From positions 1 through 64,000 of the forward strand of contig JAUCBJ010007705.1 in NCBI GenBank assembly GCA_032718475.1: DNA of 64,000 bases, read 5' to 3'. Below, piece by piece: positions 18,931-29,689 of the stretch. The notes below the pieces were generated by a model. It was not told where the DNA came from. It saw nothing but the letters and a program-made list of their open reading frames with translations, and searched no databases. This DNA comes from Nemertoderma westbladi (Eukaryota; Xenacoelomorpha; Nemertodermatida; Nemertodermatidae). Position 1 is the stretch's first letter; each line of letters begins with the position of its first letter. Both the position numbers and the translations under genes were made by a program.

Positions 18931-19159
18931 GTTAGAAATGTATCCAATATAGGCTAATATAAATAATATTGAATAGTACTATTCACCAGCTTGACGTGTC
19001 AGTCAGTGCAGCAGTCAGATAGTACATTGTAGTGCGGTACAGAGGCAGTAGGTTCGTATCGCACTGCGCCAAGTGTAATCTGTATAATAATCATTAGTCA
19101 GTATGGCGTAATAATCTAACCGGTAAGAGATATATAAAAGGCCTTCACACACGTACAGG

Positions 19160-19825
19160 ATTACACAACATCCGATGTGTTAAATTCGCTGAAGAACAAC
19201 TAAAGCTGAAAATGGAAACAAAGACACTGTTTAGCGATTCACAATGTGTTTTAGCCTGGCTCAAAAGTGATAAAAGAATGACTGTGTTTATTGAAAATGG
19301 GTTGAAAGAAATAAGAAATACAAGTAACATCTACTTTAGATATGTGAATACGCAAGATAATCCTGCTGATATTGCAACTAGGTGCCAATATACAACCAAA
19401 CAGCTCTACAATAGCATATTATGGTGGAATGGACCAAAATGGATTATAAGTGATATATCATTATGGCCCAATTGGGGAGTTGAAGAAGTAACAAAAAAAA
19501 CAATTGATGCAATAATACAGGGTTGCATGTCCTCCAAAATACTATTTGAAGCTTCTCTCCCAATTATAACCAAGACATCTTATGAAATGAAGCCTACACC
19601 ATTTGGACTAAACATAAATAAATATTCAAAGAGGATCAGAATCCTATGTATTTCCGCATGGATGCAGAGATTTATTATAAACTGTCGTAGAAAGACGAAA
19701 TTGAATGGATGCCTAACGACTACAGAAATCAATGATGCGAAATTAATTTGGGAGAAATACATACAATCGAACCACTTCGAAAACATAATACATGATATTA
19801 TCAATGGAAAAAGAAACAACCTTAT
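19160..19825 (+). pseudogene. BEL/Pao RNase H to integrase linker, interrupted
   Basis: The frame 19212-19841 encodes TLFSDSQCVLAWLKSDKRMT, YVNTQDNPADIATRCQ and LWWNGPKWI, diagnostic of the RNase H region of BEL/Pao Pol, followed by the linker before integrase (RILCISAWMQRFI). It is cut near 19825 by LINE C2 and resumes at 22296 with GRCYGRLENI, the start of the integrase zinc region. The TTGGAT at both junctions may be the target duplication. The RT is absent upstream. Confidence 0.75.
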
Positions 19826-22295
19826 TAATAAACTTGGATAAAAAAAATAAACTCTACCGCAAGTACTTAAAGGACCCATCTGAATCTAACCGTCTTGTAT
19901 TTACAACATATAGAAACAAACTAACAACAACACTGCGGGCTGCCGAAAAATCCTACTACACTAATCAATTCCAAATAAACTCTAAATCCATTAAAAAAAC
20001 CTGGGTAATAATTAATTCTGCATTAAACAAATCTAAAAAACTGTCCATCCCAAAACAAATAACTACTCGCTGTGGAGACAAAATAAATACTACGAAGGAC
20101 CCTACTGAAATAGCTAACATACTAAACGAACACTTCGCTACTATTGGACCCAAACTAGATAGTACAATACCGAAGTCTACACGCTCTCCGCTGCGCCATA
20201 TCTCTCGATCTAATATTCGCCCTAATTCATTTTCGCTAATAGAAACAACGCCCGTGGAGGTAGAATACTTACTTCTAAATATTAACTGCAAATCATCATC
20301 CAATGATCCATTCCCCTCCAAACTTCTTCAAATGGCAGCTAAATCTTTATCCATACACATCAGCAATTTAATAAACCTCTCCATCAGAAGAGGTTTTTTT
20401 CCTAATTCCCTTAAAATAGCCAAAGTTATTCCCTCATATAAAACAGAAAACCCTGCAGATCCCAATAATTACCGACCCATTTCTTTACTTCCCATACTCT
20501 CAAAATTATATGAACAAATTATTAACTCACAATTACTGTCTTATTTCTCACAATACTGCATTCTATCTGATTCGCAATTTGGTTTCCGGTCAAAAACATC
20601 CACTTCACACGCACTCCTAACAGTAACAGAAAAAATTCATCAGGCATTAGATATTAAAAACACTACTTGCACAATATATATTGACCTAAAAAAGGCGTTT
20701 GACACCATCAACCATAAAATACTATTATCGAAGCTTGAGAGCTATGGCGTACGCGGAACTCCGCTACAACTAATCTCCAGCTTCCTATCAAATCGATTTC
20801 AGTTCGTCTCTGTAGATTCGAATTACTCCTCTCTTCTACCCATATTATGTGGTCTACCACAGGGTGGCACTCTGTCACCATTTCTCTTTCTAATCTACAT
20901 AAACGACTTACCTAACGCTACAACTCTACTAACTACCTTGTTTGCTGATGACACTACTCTCAGCCAATCAGCTCCAGACATAACCAACTTAGCCAACATC
21001 ACTAACTCAGAATTATCGAAAGTAGCTGATTGGCTGATTGATAATCGTCTATCACTAAACCTAAAAAAAACTGAAATGACTATATTCTCTAACACCTTAA
21101 ACAATCTTTCTGATTTTCCTTCGATACTAATTAGCAACCAAATAATTAAAATAACAAATAGTTATAAATTCCTAGGCATATACGTCGATAGTAAGCTCAG
21201 CTGGAAACCTCACATTAACTATGTAATAAAGAAAGTCTCTAAATCTGCTGGTATTTTCTATAAGCTACGCTATATCTTCCCACTTCATATACTTCGCCAG
21301 CTTTACTTCACACTAATTCACCCCTATCTAACCTATGGTAGTATTCTATGGGGCAGTGCTCAAAGTACCCTCATCAATCCACTCTGCATAAAATTCAATA
21401 AAATAGTCCGTTGTATAACCTTTAATCCCTATAGATCCTCTGCTGCTCCAATCTACAAATCATTAAATATTCTTCCTCTAGACAGTTTATATAAACTGCA
21501 AGTAGGGCGTTTTATGTACGAAGTGAATTCTAATCGATCTCCTGCCCCCATTCTAGAATTATTCACAAAATCTGCTTCTATTCATAGCTATTCTACCCGA
21601 TCGGCAGCCCGAGGTGACTACTATATTCAAACTGTAAGGCTCTCTTCATCTCAACGCTCTTTGAGCTTCCAGGGCCCTCAAATTTGGAATATCATCCCTT
21701 CGGACATTAGGTCTTCAAAAACAAAAACAATCTTTTCTAAAAAATTAAAACAATATCTGTTAGCCTCTATCTGATTCATCTCAGATCTATTCTATCATTC
21801 TCATTCTATCTGATCTATCTAGCCTCTATCTATTTTATTTTTATTTGTTTTTTATTGAATTTTTTTTCCCTTATGAAATGCAATTATAATCCACAAAATT
21901 TTAAAATTTATCAATTTTATATGTGTTAGTTTGCCTGCGTTGGTGCATGGACCTAACCCGTCGTGTGTTATCAATTGCTTGTGTGATGAGAATAAAAAAC
22001 GTCAGCAAGTTCTAAATTGGTAAAATTCTGAATCTAGTATAAACTGAACCCTCACTCCCCCCCCCCCCCCCCCTCCCCCCCAAGTTACTCTCCCCCATGT
22101 CCACAACACCCCCACACTCCACTATTTCCAGCATCTGGATACTAGCACTACTAGCTATGCTATTGCTATAGTATCCAGTGCAATGTTTTTTTCAATGTTA
22201 GTTATATCATTTACTTTATGTATGTGCATTGTACATATTTTATGGAAGTAATGGAAAGGAAATTAAAAAAAATAAAATAAATTGAATTGGATTAA
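19826..22295 (+). mobile_element. LINE C copy C2, 5'-truncated, inserted in BEL/Pao
   Basis: LINE C copy that begins within the linker before RT and includes the whole RT, 3' UTR and tail. The 3' UTR has a C-run (about 22055-22078), a hairpin at 22135-22178 (outer stem CTGGATAC with GTATCCAG, inner TAGC/GCTA, loop TAT), and an AAATAAATTGAATTGG tail. It interrupts the BEL/Pao pol remnant at a TTGGAT. Confidence 0.85.
19832..21774 (+). CDS. LINE C2 reverse transcriptase, intact frame
   Basis: About 645 codons, open to the stop at 21772-21774. RT blocks: NNYRPISLLPILSKLYEQI, YIDLKKAFDTINHKILLSK, CGLPQGGTLSPFLFLIYINDL and LFADDTTLSQ with both Asp (about 20941-20952). The C-terminal part (YLTYGSILWGSAQ, IHSYSTRSAARGDYY) matches C1. 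The longer open frame from 19792 begins in BEL sequence, so the ATG there is not the element's own. At the position of the TAA in C1 this copy has Lys. Role: reverse transcription during LINE mobilisation; without EN this copy is not autonomous. Confidence 0.8.
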
Positions 22296-23459
22296 AGATA
22301 GACAATGATGGACTAGGTAGATGCTATGGAAGATTGGAAAACATCAGTAATGATGATTATTGCAAATTTCCCAAACTTCTTCCAAAGTCATCTCCATTAA
22401 CTACACTAACCACATTCATGTAAGTAGACTACATTCGTGGATTAACCATACATTATCAACCCTACGCAAAGAGTACTGGATACCACAGGGAAGAAGAGCA
22501 GTGCGGTCAGTTCTGCTCATATGCAAAACCTGCCGAAAATGGGAATTGTGAAAACATGGGTATGTCTTTTCACTTGTTTAGTAGTGAGAGCAATTCATCT
22601 CGAACTAGCTGCTAATCAATCATCTGAAGAATTCTTAATGTGTGTACGACGATTTGTCTCTAGGAGAGGGACTCCTAATATAATTTGTGACAATGCTGGT
22701 CAGTTCAAACTCACAGACACTGTCATGAATAACTTATGGAAGAAGGTCATAAAGGATGAAGATGTATTATCATACATTTCCAGTAAAGGATTAAACATTA
22801 AATATATACCAGAACTATCACCATGGATGGGTGGATTCTATGAGAGAATGGTTGGTATAATAAAACGTACACTGCGAAAAACTCTAGGAAGATTGCGTCT
22901 CAACTATCTACAATTGCATACTGTTATGACAGAGGTAGAAGCTGTGGTCAATACACGACCCTTAACTTACGTTGGTGCGGATCTGGAAGATAGATAACTC
23001 CCAATGATTTTCTAACTATCAATACTAAAACTGGCATTCCTTATATCGAAATTTAAAATGAGAAGGATAAAGATTACACACCAGGAACAAAGAAATCCAA
23101 GGCGATAGACATACTAGAATATTGGAAGAAGGAATGAGATATTTGAATCAATGCTGAACAATATTCAATGATGAATATCTTACCAGACTAAGAGAACGAT
23201 ATCAAAGACACATTAAACAGAATCATGCTGTAGATACTGAAGTAAAAATAGGATCCATTGTAATAAAAAGGAGAAAAACCTACCAAGGAGATCGTGGAAG
23301 TTAGGTAAAGTAACTCAACTTATCCAGAGTCATGACGGGCTGATACGATCTGTCAAACTAATTCTCCCTTCAAAAAGGATTATAAAAAATCCGTTGAAAC
23401 TGCTATATCCTTTAGAATATGATGAATCAATATATTGAAAAATTTTTTTGAAGGCGGAG
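22296..23459 (+). pseudogene. BEL/Pao integrase and pol end, broken
   Basis: After LINE C2 the BEL frame resumes with IDNDGLGRCYGRLENI, then a zinc-binding region (CKTCRKW), and the integrase core: TCLVVRAIHLELA, TPNIICDNAGQFK (second catalytic Asp is retained in CDNAG), ELSPWMGGFYERMVG (catalytic Glu). A frameshift near 22990 separates VVNTRPLTYVGADLE from TPNDFLTINTK. The final segment reads GLIRSVKLILPSKR and LLYPLEYDES with a stop at 23436. A polypurine-like stretch and TGTCTTGACA at 23460 suggest the start of a 3' LTR. Several stops near 23100-23280 show the copy is dead. Confidence 0.75.
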
Positions 23460-23750
23460 TGTCTTGACATTTATAAGATACGGTATCTCAGATGGAAATT
23501 TCTTAAATAGAAAGATAATTGGTGCTTGGAATTCATTCTTATTTTTCCCAATTATTGTAGTCAGTAGTGTTAGTCAATATGTGTTACCGGTAGTGTTAGA
23601 CCGACCAGTCAGTAGTATTAGAATTGTTTAGAATTGAATTTGTCAGACAAAATGAGTATCAAGAATACATAATGTCAAATCTGCATATTGTTCTGTTATA
23701 TTATATTGTCCACAATTGACTGAGTGAATCCAAAACAACTCACGGCCTAC
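23460..23750 (+). other. Possible 3' LTR of the BEL/Pao remnant
   Basis: Starts with TG immediately after a purine-rich tract downstream of the pol stop. It contains short repeats of GTCAGTAGTGTTAG type. The other LTR was not found, so the end cannot be defined. Confidence 0.35.
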
Positions 23751-23752
23751 CA

Positions 23753-24091
23753 ATGGCAGTCATGCAGATGACTAAAGCAGGACCAGTACAAGCCGCTGTC
23801 CTGAGACGAGCTTTAAAGGTTGTTTGCCCTCGACACATTTGGTCCTCCGATAAACGTGTTGATATCAAAGTTCCTCCACAAGAACGAAGTGGACCTCCTA
23901 TGGATATTGACCGACCAGGTAACTCGACTGGCGGATACACCAACCGCAACCCTTCTGACGCAATTGTATTGCACCCTTCTCCAAGGAGTTATAGCACTCC
24001 TAGTAAAGTGGCTCGTGCCATGGAGAAAAAGACTACAACTTCCCAAAGGTTGAAGAAACTATGTAAACGTTGTTCTAGAAAGAAGGATTGA
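23753..24091 (+). CDS. Short ORF of unknown nature (112 codons)
   Basis: ATG at 23753, stop at 24089-24091. The product is Pro/Ser/Arg-rich with a basic end (KLCKRCSRKKD). No family recognised. It lies between the BEL remnant and the inverted copy of the 1.19 kb repeat, so it may be chance coding in a repeat. An overlapping frame of similar length exists, which weakens the case. Confidence 0.2.
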   Translation: MAVMQMTKAGPVQAAVLRRALKVVCPRHIWSSDKRVDIKVPPQERSGPPMDIDRPGNSTGGYTNRNPSDAIVLHPSPRSYSTPSKVARAMEKKTTTSQRLKKLCKRCSRKKD

Positions 24092-24149
24092 TTGTTTAGA
24101 GTAGTTATTTTATTAAGAAACTGTGAGTCTATGTATATTTTACAGACTT

Positions 24150-25050
24150 AAGTCCCATTTTCTGGGAGCGGTATTAAAGCTTTTGCGGCAAAAATGTGTC
24201 GTTTTTACACAATGCGCTGGTTACTCTAAACCTTGAAAGCCTATGTCACACTATAGACTGAATTACTGAATCCCTGGGTTAAGGACGAAAGGCATGGTTA
24301 CTGATTCCTCATTCGAGTTCTGCCTGATTCCATGGATTCTACGACATTCGATGGTGATTCATCCCTTGTTGACTACTTCAGGCAGGGATTTCTGCAATTC
24401 CTTCAGTGAGTATGTATACACTTCATGATACTTTCTGACTTTGCCCGGAAACTTCAGTGGCCAGAGAGATCACAGAATGTAAATCAATTAACTTAACATT
24501 CATCACTTAACACTTACTCTTGTACACTCTCTATGATACTCACTGTCTGACGTCTGACTGTTGACATTGCCGCACCGCATCTCTTATACTGTTATAATAT
24601 ATTGTGGTTTGTAACATATTTGATTGATACTAATATTTGGAGAATACTTATGAATAACTGGTAAATCTCTTGGCTTTCTTGATTATTGAGGTAAGCGGAG
24701 GGGAATACTATTCACAATTGCCTAGCTCAAATAACAGTGGTCTGCATGAGTTTATGCTGTTTCATAATCCCCAACGTACGTGAGCTAAGTTTCTCCTTAT
24801 ATGCGAGTAAAATTGGTGACAGTCAGCAAATTGGTGTGTTTCAGAACTAATGTCAGTTGTGTGAGTGTTTACGATTAATAATACATTCCTAAAGAATGTA
24901 AGCAATTGCGTTATCTCATGCCCACCCATTGTGATTAGTATAAGTCATAACTCTGCGTAATATTTAAAGCGCAGCACCTAAAAGGAACTGTTGGTATTTC
25001 ACTGAAAGTAAACATAGTTTTTGGAGATTATATATAGCAGCGATTTAACA
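24150..25050 (-). mobile_element. Second copy of the 1.19 kb repeat family, inverted
   Basis: Read on the minus strand it follows the same order as 11745-12735: TTTACTTTC...GAAATA, ACAGTTCCTTTAGG-like, GAGTTATGACTTATACTAATC (shared almost exactly), CATTCTTTAGGA, GGGATTATGAAA, TATTCTCCAAATAT, and finally CCGCAAAAGC. Identity is moderate, so the two insertions are old relative to each other. The outer part found at 11547-11745 is not shared. Non-coding. Confidence 0.6.
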
Positions 25051-25513
25051 ATAAAATCATCGATTTAAAATTACAAGTAAAAACTCACATAAAATATACA
25101 CAACGTCTTTTGCTATGGCTTCTATGTATTTGTATTAGCTTCTATGTATTTGTATTAGCATCTATTTATTTGTATTAGCATAGACTAAATTGGGTTTCAG
25201 GGAAATTACGAAATCACAGCAATACCATTGTGGCCTGTCTGCCTGTACCAGTACTGTACTGCTGTACTCAACCCCTGAATCTGGAATTCTCAGTCAATAC
25301 ATGCAATACCATACTGTATTCGGTGTTTTACAGTACTGGCTGACAGGTACCGCGGTACCAGTGCAGTTATCTGGTTATTATAGATCACGTATGACGTATA
25401 CTGGTATACTGATTAGGCCTAATTTTGTAATTAGCCATGCGAACGAACTACAGAACCGGTACTGGTGGCGATCCTGAATTAGTACTGAACACTACTACCG
25501 GACTGGTAGCAAT
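25051..25513. other. Intron sequence with a short tandem repeat
   Basis: Three copies of TTCTATGTATTTGTATTAGC-like units lie at about 25113-25172. The rest has nothing recognised; an open frame at 25190-25477 is not supported. Confidence 0.4.
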
Positions 25514-25950
25514 TACTACTACTAGGATTGGCATGCTGCATTGCAGCTGTATTTTTAAGAATGCTGTGCCGGCTTATCAACAAAATTGCACCGCCACAAC
25601 TCCCTATCACCCATGACATTTGCTAGATCATCCGCATCTTCAAGGCGGATCTTGTCCTTTAAGATGCATCTCAAGAAAGTCATGGGCTGTCCACCATGCT
25701 TATTCACTCCATGAGGCTGCCAAAGTACAAGATTATGCACTGGCTGGTCCTTACGGCAAAAGCAATGTCCTGCAAAGCAGAGGCGATTTCGTTCTAGTGT
25801 CAAGCTTGGGGGAACCAATGAGACACCTCCAATATTATATAGTGTCTGGTTGGAGATGTGTGCATTGTACTTGACACAATGAACCTGGCGTAGCATACTT
25901 GTGAATGTGCCATCCAGAGATTTGGTGTCCTCAGCAGTTAGAGCCCAGCA
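25514..25950 (-). mobile_element. LINE A fragment A4a (3' 430 bp)
   Basis: 5'-truncated LINE A, TAC tail at its left end. It breaks off inside the CWALTAED motif, directly at the TAC array that forms the tail of the next LINE A copy. The encoded tail region carries a small in-frame difference (DKIRLEDA). The arrangement suggests insertion into the microsatellite tail of A4. Confidence 0.8.
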
Positions 25951-25994
25951 TACTACTACTACTAGGATCGGCATGCTGCATTGCAGCTGCATTT

Positions 25995-28196
25995 TTAAGA
26001 ATGCTGTGCCGGCTTGTCAACAAAATTGCACCACCACAACTCCCTATCACCCATGACATTTGCTAGATCATCCGCATCTTTAAGGCCAGTGTCCTTTAAG
26101 ATGCGTCTCAAGAAAGTCCTGGGCTGTCCACCATGCTTATTCACTCCATGAGGCTGCCAAAGTACAAGATTATGCACTGGCTGGTCCTCACGGCGAAAGC
26201 AATGTCCAGCAAAGCGGAGGCGATTTTGTTCTAGTGTCAAGCTTGGGGGAACCAATGAGGCACCTCCAATGTTATATAGTGTCTGGTTGGAGATGTGTGC
26301 ATTGTACTTGACACAATGAACCTGGCGTAGCATTCTTGTGAATGTGCCATCCAGAGATTTGGTGTCCTCAGCAGTTAGAGCCCAGCATGGACTCCCGTAG
26401 AGGAGTACTGGAACTACTGCTGCTCTAAATAATCGGACCTTAAGTTTCCGATTAATTCTCGGTGACTTCCAAATCCTGGAAAGCCTATTCAAGGCTGCCC
26501 ATGCCTTTCCCTTACGTATTCGAAGGTCCTCACCTGACTTCCAGATCCATGATCCCAGGTAACAGAAGTCGTCCACATGCTCAAGCATACCATCCTTTGA
26601 GCTTATGCTCATCCGATCAGAGACTTGCTGAGGACTTTCAAAGTTAACTGTCAGAATTTTGGTCTTTCTGGAGATAATAAAAAGACCAACACTAGAAGCA
26701 GCATGTTCTAATGAGCTGAGGAGCCGTTGGGCTCCCTCTAATGATTCTGAGAGTACTCCTAAGTCATCAGAAAAGTCTAGATCAGTTAGGTACTTGGCAG
26801 TATTTCCTCGACTTCTGGAGCCAGTAGGTGGAGTTATCATCACCCCATCATCATTATAATGATCTAAGGACATGCGTAGATCATAGTCAACCACAATAAT
26901 GAACAAGAATGGTGCAAGTGTGTCTCCTTGGAGGACGCCCCATAACACTTCAAATGGTTCTGTGTCACCGTCAACAGTAGACACAAATGTTGTCGAACCA
27001 TCATATACTGATCTGATTGCTGCAATAATTTCATCAGGAATCCCATATAATGAAAGTATGTTGAACATACGTGAGCGAGAGACTGAATCAATGGCCTTGA
27101 AGAAGTCAACAAAGATAACAGCCAGATGCCTGTCTTTCTTTTTTGATAACTCTTCAATTATCCTCCTAAGTGCCAAAATGGGCTCCATGGTCCCACGACC
27201 TTTACGGAACCCATTCTGATTTCCACGGAGCAGTCTCTCAATGGGATCCCTGATGCGATTTAATAGAATCCTATTGTATAGCTTTGCAGCAATCGAGATC
27301 AATGAGATTCCCCGAAAAGAACCATAGAGTGTTAGGTTGCCCTTCTTGTGAACTGGCACCAACTTATTTGTTTTCATTTCTTGTGGTACTCTTGTTGTTT
27401 GGTACATGTCTACTATGATGGGATAGATGAGCTTTAAACACTCAGGTATTTTAAAGACCTCAGGGGGAACACCATCTACTCCACTGTCACGATTGGTCTT
27501 AATGCTCTTTGCAGCAGCGTTCACTTCTGCAAAGGAGATATCGCCAATGGGAATATCTGGGAGTACAGACGCAGACACTTTTACTTCTATAAAGTTATCA
27601 GGCAATACCCTGTCATTATTGAGGAGCTTTTCAAAGTGGGCTTTCCAACCATTGAGGCGATCGGCTGGTGATTCAGCCTTAACCTTGGTTGTTGGTTGGC
27701 TTTTCCGCCCAGTAAGCAGATTGATCGATTTCCATGCCTGGGATGATTGCCTGCTGTCGTCAGCATCATTGATGGCATCAACCTGTTGGTTTATTAGCTC
27801 CTGTAGATTAGCAGAGTACTGCCGGTTCAGGGACCTAGATGCAGCCTTAACTGCATTCTTGGCTACTGTAGTCTGTTTGAGCCGGGACTCTTTCTGCGCC
27901 TTATGAAGGTCATTTCGGCACTTCTGAATTTTGTTGTCAGTCCAGGGGGCCCTTTTCCTGTTTCGAGGGTATACAGGAACTGTTTCTGCAGCTGCTAACT
28001 TAACTGCTTCTGTAAAGGCAGTATAGCCCTCACAGTGATCTGCCGCCTCAGAGGCAAGAGCCTCATACCTGTTGCTCAGCTGTAGTGGGAAGCTGGATCT
28101 CACACTTGGCTGTTGCAACAGAGAGGACCAGTCATGCCGCGGCAAGGCAGATTTCGTTGTTCTGCTAGCACGCAGACTAAGTCTTACCTTGGCCAC
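25995..28196 (-). CDS. LINE A4 reverse transcriptase, 733 codons
   Basis: Continuous from the linker MAKVRLSLRASRTTK to the terminal MGDRELWWCNF. RT motifs: GSFRGISLISIAAKLYNRI, VIFVDFFKAIDSVSRSRM (AFD reads AID), GVLQGDTLAPFLFIIVVDY, LDFSDDLGVL. The change of Ala to Ser next to the catalytic Asp pair and Phe to Ile in the palm block may lower activity. The ORF continues upstream in the same frame to the endonuclease across the TAA at 28263, so the Met at 28196 is internal rather than a natural start. Confidence 0.8.
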   Translation of the reverse strand: MAKVRLSLRASRTTKSALPRHDWSSLLQQPSVRSSFPLQLSNRYEALASEAADHCEGYTAFTEAVKLAAAETVPVYPRNRKRAPWTDNKIQKCRNDLHKAQKESRLKQTTVAKNAVKAASRSLNRQYSANLQELINQQVDAINDADDSRQSSQAWKSINLLTGRKSQPTTKVKAESPADRLNGWKAHFEKLLNNDRVLPDNFIEVKVSASVLPDIPIGDISFAEVNAAAKSIKTNRDSGVDGVPPEVFKIPECLKLIYPIIVDMYQTTRVPQEMKTNKLVPVHKKGNLTLYGSFRGISLISIAAKLYNRILLNRIRDPIERLLRGNQNGFRKGRGTMEPILALRRIIEELSKKKDRHLAVIFVDFFKAIDSVSRSRMFNILSLYGIPDEIIAAIRSVYDGSTTFVSTVDGDTEPFEVLWGVLQGDTLAPFLFIIVVDYDLRMSLDHYNDDGVMITPPTGSRSRGNTAKYLTDLDFSDDLGVLSESLEGAQRLLSSLEHAASSVGLFIISRKTKILTVNFESPQQVSDRMSISSKDGMLEHVDDFCYLGSWIWKSGEDLRIRKGKAWAALNRLSRIWKSPRINRKLKVRLFRAAVVPVLLYGSPCWALTAEDTKSLDGTFTRMLRQVHCVKYNAHISNQTLYNIGGASLVPPSLTLEQNRLRFAGHCFRREDQPVHNLVLWQPHGVNKHGGQPRTFLRRILKDTGLKDADDLANVMGDRELWWCNFVDKPAQHS

Positions 28197-28262
28197 AATA
28201 AGGCGGTGATCACTGGAGAAGGGTCGTAGTGTAAATGCATTACAGTCTTGTATAGAACTCCT

Positions 28263-29222
28263 TTATTTCCTACGAAACAGGATATGGTCTATCTGGGACT
28301 TGTGACCACTGGGTCCACTATGAGTCCATAGATTTCCAGTTCGCTTTTTGAACTGGGTTCCAGCCGAAAACAATCCATTTCCAGAGATAAAATCCTGAAG
28401 ATGGACGGAATTTCGGTTAACACTATTGCTATAGACCCAGGACGATGTAGGTGATTGATGCAGACTTGCTTTAAAGTCTTCCAGGAATGTTAAGAATGCA
28501 TGCTGATCCACTCCATCAGTAGCTGTTTGTAGATTCTGGTAGAAATTTTCCACCTCCTCTACAGGGGCAACACTAGTTGGAGAGTAGCACACAATCAGAA
28601 CTACCTGAGGAAACTTCTTAGCCAGTCTTCCAGAACATGAGAAGTGGCAACGGATGATGCAGTTAGAGATTTGGTCTATTTTGTCCAATGCTTCATGTGC
28701 AGTTGGATTCATCAATAGACCAATTCCACCATTGCCACTATTATCTGCTGAAGCGAGGGCGAGTCGCCAACCGCCCCCCATGTCCTTAATCAGAACCTCA
28801 TCAGTCTGTCCAGTCTGCATTCGGTGCTCTTGAACACCCACTGCACTAAGAGAAAGCCTATCTGCCAAGGCAGTCAGCTCACCTTGTCGCATCGGGGACC
28901 CGAGTATTAGGGTGTTTACTGAGGCTAGTCTAGTGACTTGCCTTAGATTCACCAATGGCTTTGTTGGTCGGGGTGGAACATGAGAGTAGCCTCCAACTCC
29001 AGAATCCCTCTCCACCTTACAATCTGGCCTCCCTGGTGACCCAGGGTTTGGGCCAGAATAGTCATCAGGAAAGGGACTCAAAGAATTGTTTGCCGCTCTC
29101 TCTCCAGTAGGGGGTGAGACAGGCAGCCGGTCAGGAGATAACTGACGCCTGTGAGGCCGATTGTGTCCAGTCATTCCACTGGCCTCTAGTGGCTGGACCG
29201 CCGCATTACTAATGTAATCCAT
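28263..29222 (-). CDS. LINE A4 N-terminal domain and AP-like endonuclease
   Basis: 319 codons from ATG at 29222. A Pro/Ser-rich N-terminus leads to the endonuclease: LSAVGVQEHRMQTGQ (Glu region), VLIVCYSPTSVAP, LTFLEDFKASLHQ and GHKSQIDHILFRRK. At the GDFN-like site this copy reads EDFK whereas A2 reads GDFN, so the conserved Asn is lost here. The TAA at its end stands where A2 has Tyr. Role: nicking of target DNA before reverse transcription. Confidence 0.75.
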   Translation of the reverse strand: MDYISNAAVQPLEASGMTGHNRPHRRQLSPDRLPVSPPTGERAANNSLSPFPDDYSGPNPGSPGRPDCKVERDSGVGGYSHVPPRPTKPLVNLRQVTRLASVNTLILGSPMRQGELTALADRLSLSAVGVQEHRMQTGQTDEVLIKDMGGGWRLALASADNSGNGGIGLLMNPTAHEALDKIDQISNCIIRCHFSCSGRLAKKFPQVVLIVCYSPTSVAPVEEVENFYQNLQTATDGVDQHAFLTFLEDFKASLHQSPTSSWVYSNSVNRNSVHLQDFISGNGLFSAGTQFKKRTGNLWTHSGPSGHKSQIDHILFRRK

Positions 29223-29689
29223 AGTGGGGGTTGGGGGTGCTTTTTTGCCGAGTCAGCTCTTGGGGCAAATATCACACCCTGGTTTGCCATTCCACAGGGT
29301 GGGTGTCGCAGTTGAGTCAGATATGAGGCCCATCACCCATATCTATCTGGCGCACATGACCCACCATTGGCTGTGCAGCTCATCTGCTTGGTCATGCCCT
29401 GTACCCCTGCTGCCAGTTGCAGGTCGCAGTGAAGTGCACTCAGAGTGGACATGAGAACACTCTACTCCTTACCAGCCATTGGAGATCACCATTTGCCTGG
29501 CCAGGCCATATACCCCTGCAGCCAAGTATATGGGTCCTTAATCCAGGACCAAGGGCGTCCTTATCCCAGAACGAAGGGTGTTCTAGTTACAGGACCAGAT
29601 TTGCCCTAGTAAGAGGGTCTATGCAGCTACAGGTGGCACCTCCTTTCTTTATGCTGCATGGAGGTGGCAAGTTTTCTTGATCAATGACC

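Larger units (their letters stand above)
25951..29670 (-). mobile_element. LINE A copy A4, near full length
   Basis: The most complete LINE A: TAC tail at about 25951-25965, RT (25995-28196), endonuclease (28263-29222) and 5' leader (29223 to about 29670). One in-frame TAA (28263-28265) interrupts the otherwise continuous ORF. Similarity to A2 and A3 is very high across the shared parts, pointing to recent activity of the family. The RT catalytic box reads FSDD rather than FADD (about 26763-26774). Confidence 0.85.
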
